Below, piece by piece: positions 13,946 through 15,913 of a stretch of 15,913 nt of DNA; position 1 is the stretch's first letter; the number at the start of each line of letters is the position of its first letter. Both the position numbers and the translations under genes were made by a program. The notes beneath the pieces were generated by a model that was not told where the DNA came from, did no database searches, and saw nothing but the letters and a program-made list of their open reading frames with translations. This stretch comes from Armatimonadota bacterium (GTDB lineage Bacteria; Vulcanimicrobiota; JACPDS01): NCBI GenBank assembly GCA_016183885.1, contig JACPDS010000185.1, positions 1 through 15,913 on the forward strand, written 5' to 3'.

Positions 13946-15913
13946 CTACTTAAACAAATTAACAATATCGCTCCAATTCTTCGGTTTATATTTATCCCAT
14001 TCTTCCTGTTTCACATAAAGCATTTTGCAGGCAATCTTTTTCTGGCGATTATTTGCATCTTCGCACCATTGAGATAATCTTGCAACTTTTAGCGGATCAT
14101 CCAAATCCTCACGCCCTTTTGTCTCAACGATATAGACTGTCTTATCATCCGTTTTAACAAAAAAGTCCGGATAATAATTCGCTATCGTCCCATCAGCATT
14201 TTTGTAGTCTATCTTAAAATGCACTTCGTAATAATTCTTCGCAAACGAAACAACTTCATCATTACCCAATCGTTCAAGAAAATCCGCAAACTCAAGTTCA
14301 AACTGGCTGTCTCCGACAATCCTGTTAAATACACTTTTCTTAGGCACTAAATACGCCCGGTCATTGACGACAAACGGACGGCTGCTGCTGACCTTAATAT
14401 AATTCTTGATTTCAGCATCGCCAACATCCTTCACCGTTAAAGCATTGATTTCATTTTTAAAAGTCTGAATTATTGTCTTTGTAACTTCGATTTCTGAAAG
14501 GTTTCTTAAAAAATTCTTATCATTAAGATAAACCTCTGCGTCAAAGAGGTGCGAATAAATAAACTCTTTAACTTTGCCGAATAAAATGTCATAACACCCA
14601 AAAAGACGAAGCTCCCGCATAATGCTTTGAGCAAAAAAACCGACAACACTCTGATAATTCGGCTCAATATTGCTTTCCAGAATAGTTGTATGGTGAACCT
14701 TTTCTTCAACGACGTGCTTAAAAACAATCTCCCGCTGTTCCTGCTCATTAAACTGCTTCACTTTTAATTTCTCATATTTGAATCCTGAAACATTTAAATC
14801 AGATAGATTCTTATACTCCCTTTGAATCCTCGGTGTCAAAATCGGAAGCTCAATATCTAGCCTTCGAATGTCTTTCCTTGGATTGTTATGGTCAACTTCA
14901 ATGACAGTTGGCGTAACCGCTTTTGTCGTGCTGTCCATCTGTCGCTTTTCTAATTCAACGCCTTCTGCCTTAATCGACTCAACAAAATCCATAAATGCCG
15001 GTGTTCCAACAACGCTAACATATTCTTCCACATCTTCCCGTCCGAAAAACATCCGTCTTAAACCTCGCCCAAGCGTTTGCTCCGGCAGAATGTTTGATGC
15101 CGCCACATACGCCCTCAGTCCCACAATCGTTGTTACATTCTTGACATCCCATCCTTCCTTAAGCATTAAAACCGAGACGATTACTTCGAAAGGACTTTCC
15201 AGCCCATCAATTTCATTGGCTTGTTTCCTTAGCCGATCCAATTCTTCTTTTGCTTTACCAGTTACCTTTTCCGATATATCACCGCTCTTATTTGTATGAA
15301 TCGTCAAAACCTTACCATTCAAATAAGAATAATTCTTTTCCAGATACCCCTGAACCTCATCGCAGTTTTTTGTATCATCCGTCATAATAAATAAAATAGC
15401 TTTTTTCTCTGTTGGCTCAAGCTCCTTAGAAGTCTTTTTCCATTCTTCGATACCAAGATTGATATAATCTTCGTATTTCTCGGTAAATATAGCGCTCTGT
15501 TTTTCCTGTAATTTGGCACGGCTTGCCTGATCTGGGAGCACAGGAGTCTTAACAACACCCTGGTGAATTGCCTCAACAAGCCGATAGTCGGAAATCGTCT
15601 GCACAAATATCGATCCGTTATTATGTTTCGGCGTCGCCGTGCAGTCTATCTGTAAAGAAATCTTTTTGCCTTTCAACACCAATTTATTATTTATGTCCTG
15701 AATTGACTTAAACCATGCCATTTTGGGGTCATGAATATGGTGAGCTTCATCGTTAAAGACAACAATTTCATCAATATCTCTTACAACATTACTGAGCTCA
15801 ACCATAGATTCGTTTATTTTCGAAACAGGCTTTGCCCCCAAGAAATAATCCGTCAAATCCTCATCGCTGAAAGACGACTCCTTAACATCGCCTTCATAAA
15901 CACGGTGAATATT
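13946..15913 (-). CDS. Type III-like restriction helicase-nuclease, C-terminal part
   Basis: The frame is open to the right edge (655 codons visible), so the N-terminus with the Walker A motif is outside the window. An in-frame TTG at 15856 is not a real start. Visible residues 49-65 contain the DEAH helicase motif II in VFNDEAHHIHD, soon followed by CTATPKHNNG (motif III). Further on are EGWDVKNVTTIVGLRA and ILPEQTLGRGLRRMF (motifs V and VI). The C-terminal end has a PD-(D/E)XK nuclease core YYPDFFV...VYIVETKGRED. This order (SF2 helicase then nuclease) is that of type III Res subunits and related solo restriction enzymes. It would cut foreign DNA after ATP-driven translocation. No Mod methyltransferase is in view; it could lie upstream beyond 15913. 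Two counted lines give 24/60 and 35/60 GC, against 18/60 in secA, consistent with horizontal acquisition. It ends in TAG. Confidence 0.88.
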   Translation of the reverse strand, partial: NIHRVYEGDVKESSFSDEDLTDYFLGAKPVSKINESMVELSNVVRDIDEIVVFNDEAHHIHDPKMAWFKSIQDINNKLVLKGKKISLQIDCTATPKHNNGSIFVQTISDYRLVEAIHQGVVKTPVLPDQASRAKLQEKQSAIFTEKYEDYINLGIEEWKKTSKELEPTEKKAILFIMTDDTKNCDEVQGYLEKNYSYLNGKVLTIHTNKSGDISEKVTGKAKEELDRLRKQANEIDGLESPFEVIVSVLMLKEGWDVKNVTTIVGLRAYVAASNILPEQTLGRGLRRMFFGREDVEEYVSVVGTPAFMDFVESIKAEGVELEKRQMDSTTKAVTPTVIEVDHNNPRKDIRRLDIELPILTPRIQREYKNLSDLNVSGFKYEKLKVKQFNEQEQREIVFKHVVEEKVHHTTILESNIEPNYQSVVGFFAQSIMRELRLFGCYDILFGKVKEFIYSHLFDAEVYLNDKNFLRNLSEIEVTKTIIQTFKNEINALTVKDVGDAEIKNYIKVSSSRPFVVNDRAYLVPKKSVFNRIVGDSQFELEFADFLERLGNDEVVSFAKNYYEVHFKIDYKNADGTIANYYPDFFVKTDDKTVYIVETKGREDLDDPLKVARLSQWCEDANNRQKKIACKMLYVKQEEWDKYKPKNWSDIVNLFK

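Noticed and set aside
14868..15299. Long plus-strand open frame opposite the restriction gene
   Set aside because: It is a shadow of a well-supported conserved gene, with no ribosome site and no recognisable protein pattern.
15854..15856. TTG at 15856 as start of the restriction gene
   Set aside because: The frame is open for 19 more codons to the window edge and the family needs an N-terminal helicase motif I not yet seen, so the gene is truncated by the window.

Overview
This is an AT-rich stretch from a diderm (LPS-exporting) bacterium. Evidence for two membranes is a LptC/LptB/LptF-G type lipopolysaccharide transport operon. The core-gene region is about 30% GC in the line I counted (5581-5640, 18 of 60), with Lys/Ile/Asn-rich proteins. 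Gene families and style (DUF3084 beside a RuvC-like protein, YVTN propeller, period-7 intergenic DNA) suggest an uncultured candidate phylum such as Omnitrophota or a neighbour; that placement is a low-confidence guess. Standard stop codons are in use: TAA mostly, TAG for hisC, the DUF3084 gene and the restriction gene, and TGA for lptF/G and as the prfB frameshift stop.

Layout. Positions 1-296 (-) hold the start of an unknown CxxC protein. Two near-consensus divergent promoters (461-490 minus, 510-538 plus) follow. On the plus strand lie rpsU (583-759), interrupted by an in-frame TAG at codon 13, and yqeY. All remaining genes are on the minus strand. In transcription order from the right they are: a 5'-truncated type III-like restriction helicase-nuclease and a small companion gene (13243-15913, visibly higher GC, probably acquired); the rplJ-rplL operon with a consensus promoter, an L10-type autoregulatory leader and attenuator (12986-13134) and a terminator (11675-11708); the lptC-lptB-lptF/G-DUF3084-RuvC-like operon (7815-11608), which looks leaderless and nearly Shine-Dalgarno-free; a secreted beta-propeller protein; secA; prfB with its programmed +1 frameshift; and hisC.

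How it works together: the window combines translation (S21, L10, L7/L12, RF2), protein export (SecA), LPS export (Lpt) and histidine synthesis, with a defence gene pair at the right edge. Regulation visible in the sequence includes RF2 autoregulation by frameshifting, L10 feedback through its leader, and a palindrome over the lpt promoter.

The most unusual observations are the amber codon inside an otherwise well-conserved rpsU, and degenerate tandem DNA with a strict 7-bp period filling four separate intergenic gaps with four different unit sequences, including one lying inside the 5' untranslated region of the rplJL transcript. No convincing new multi-gene system is seen; the candidates are listed with their limits.
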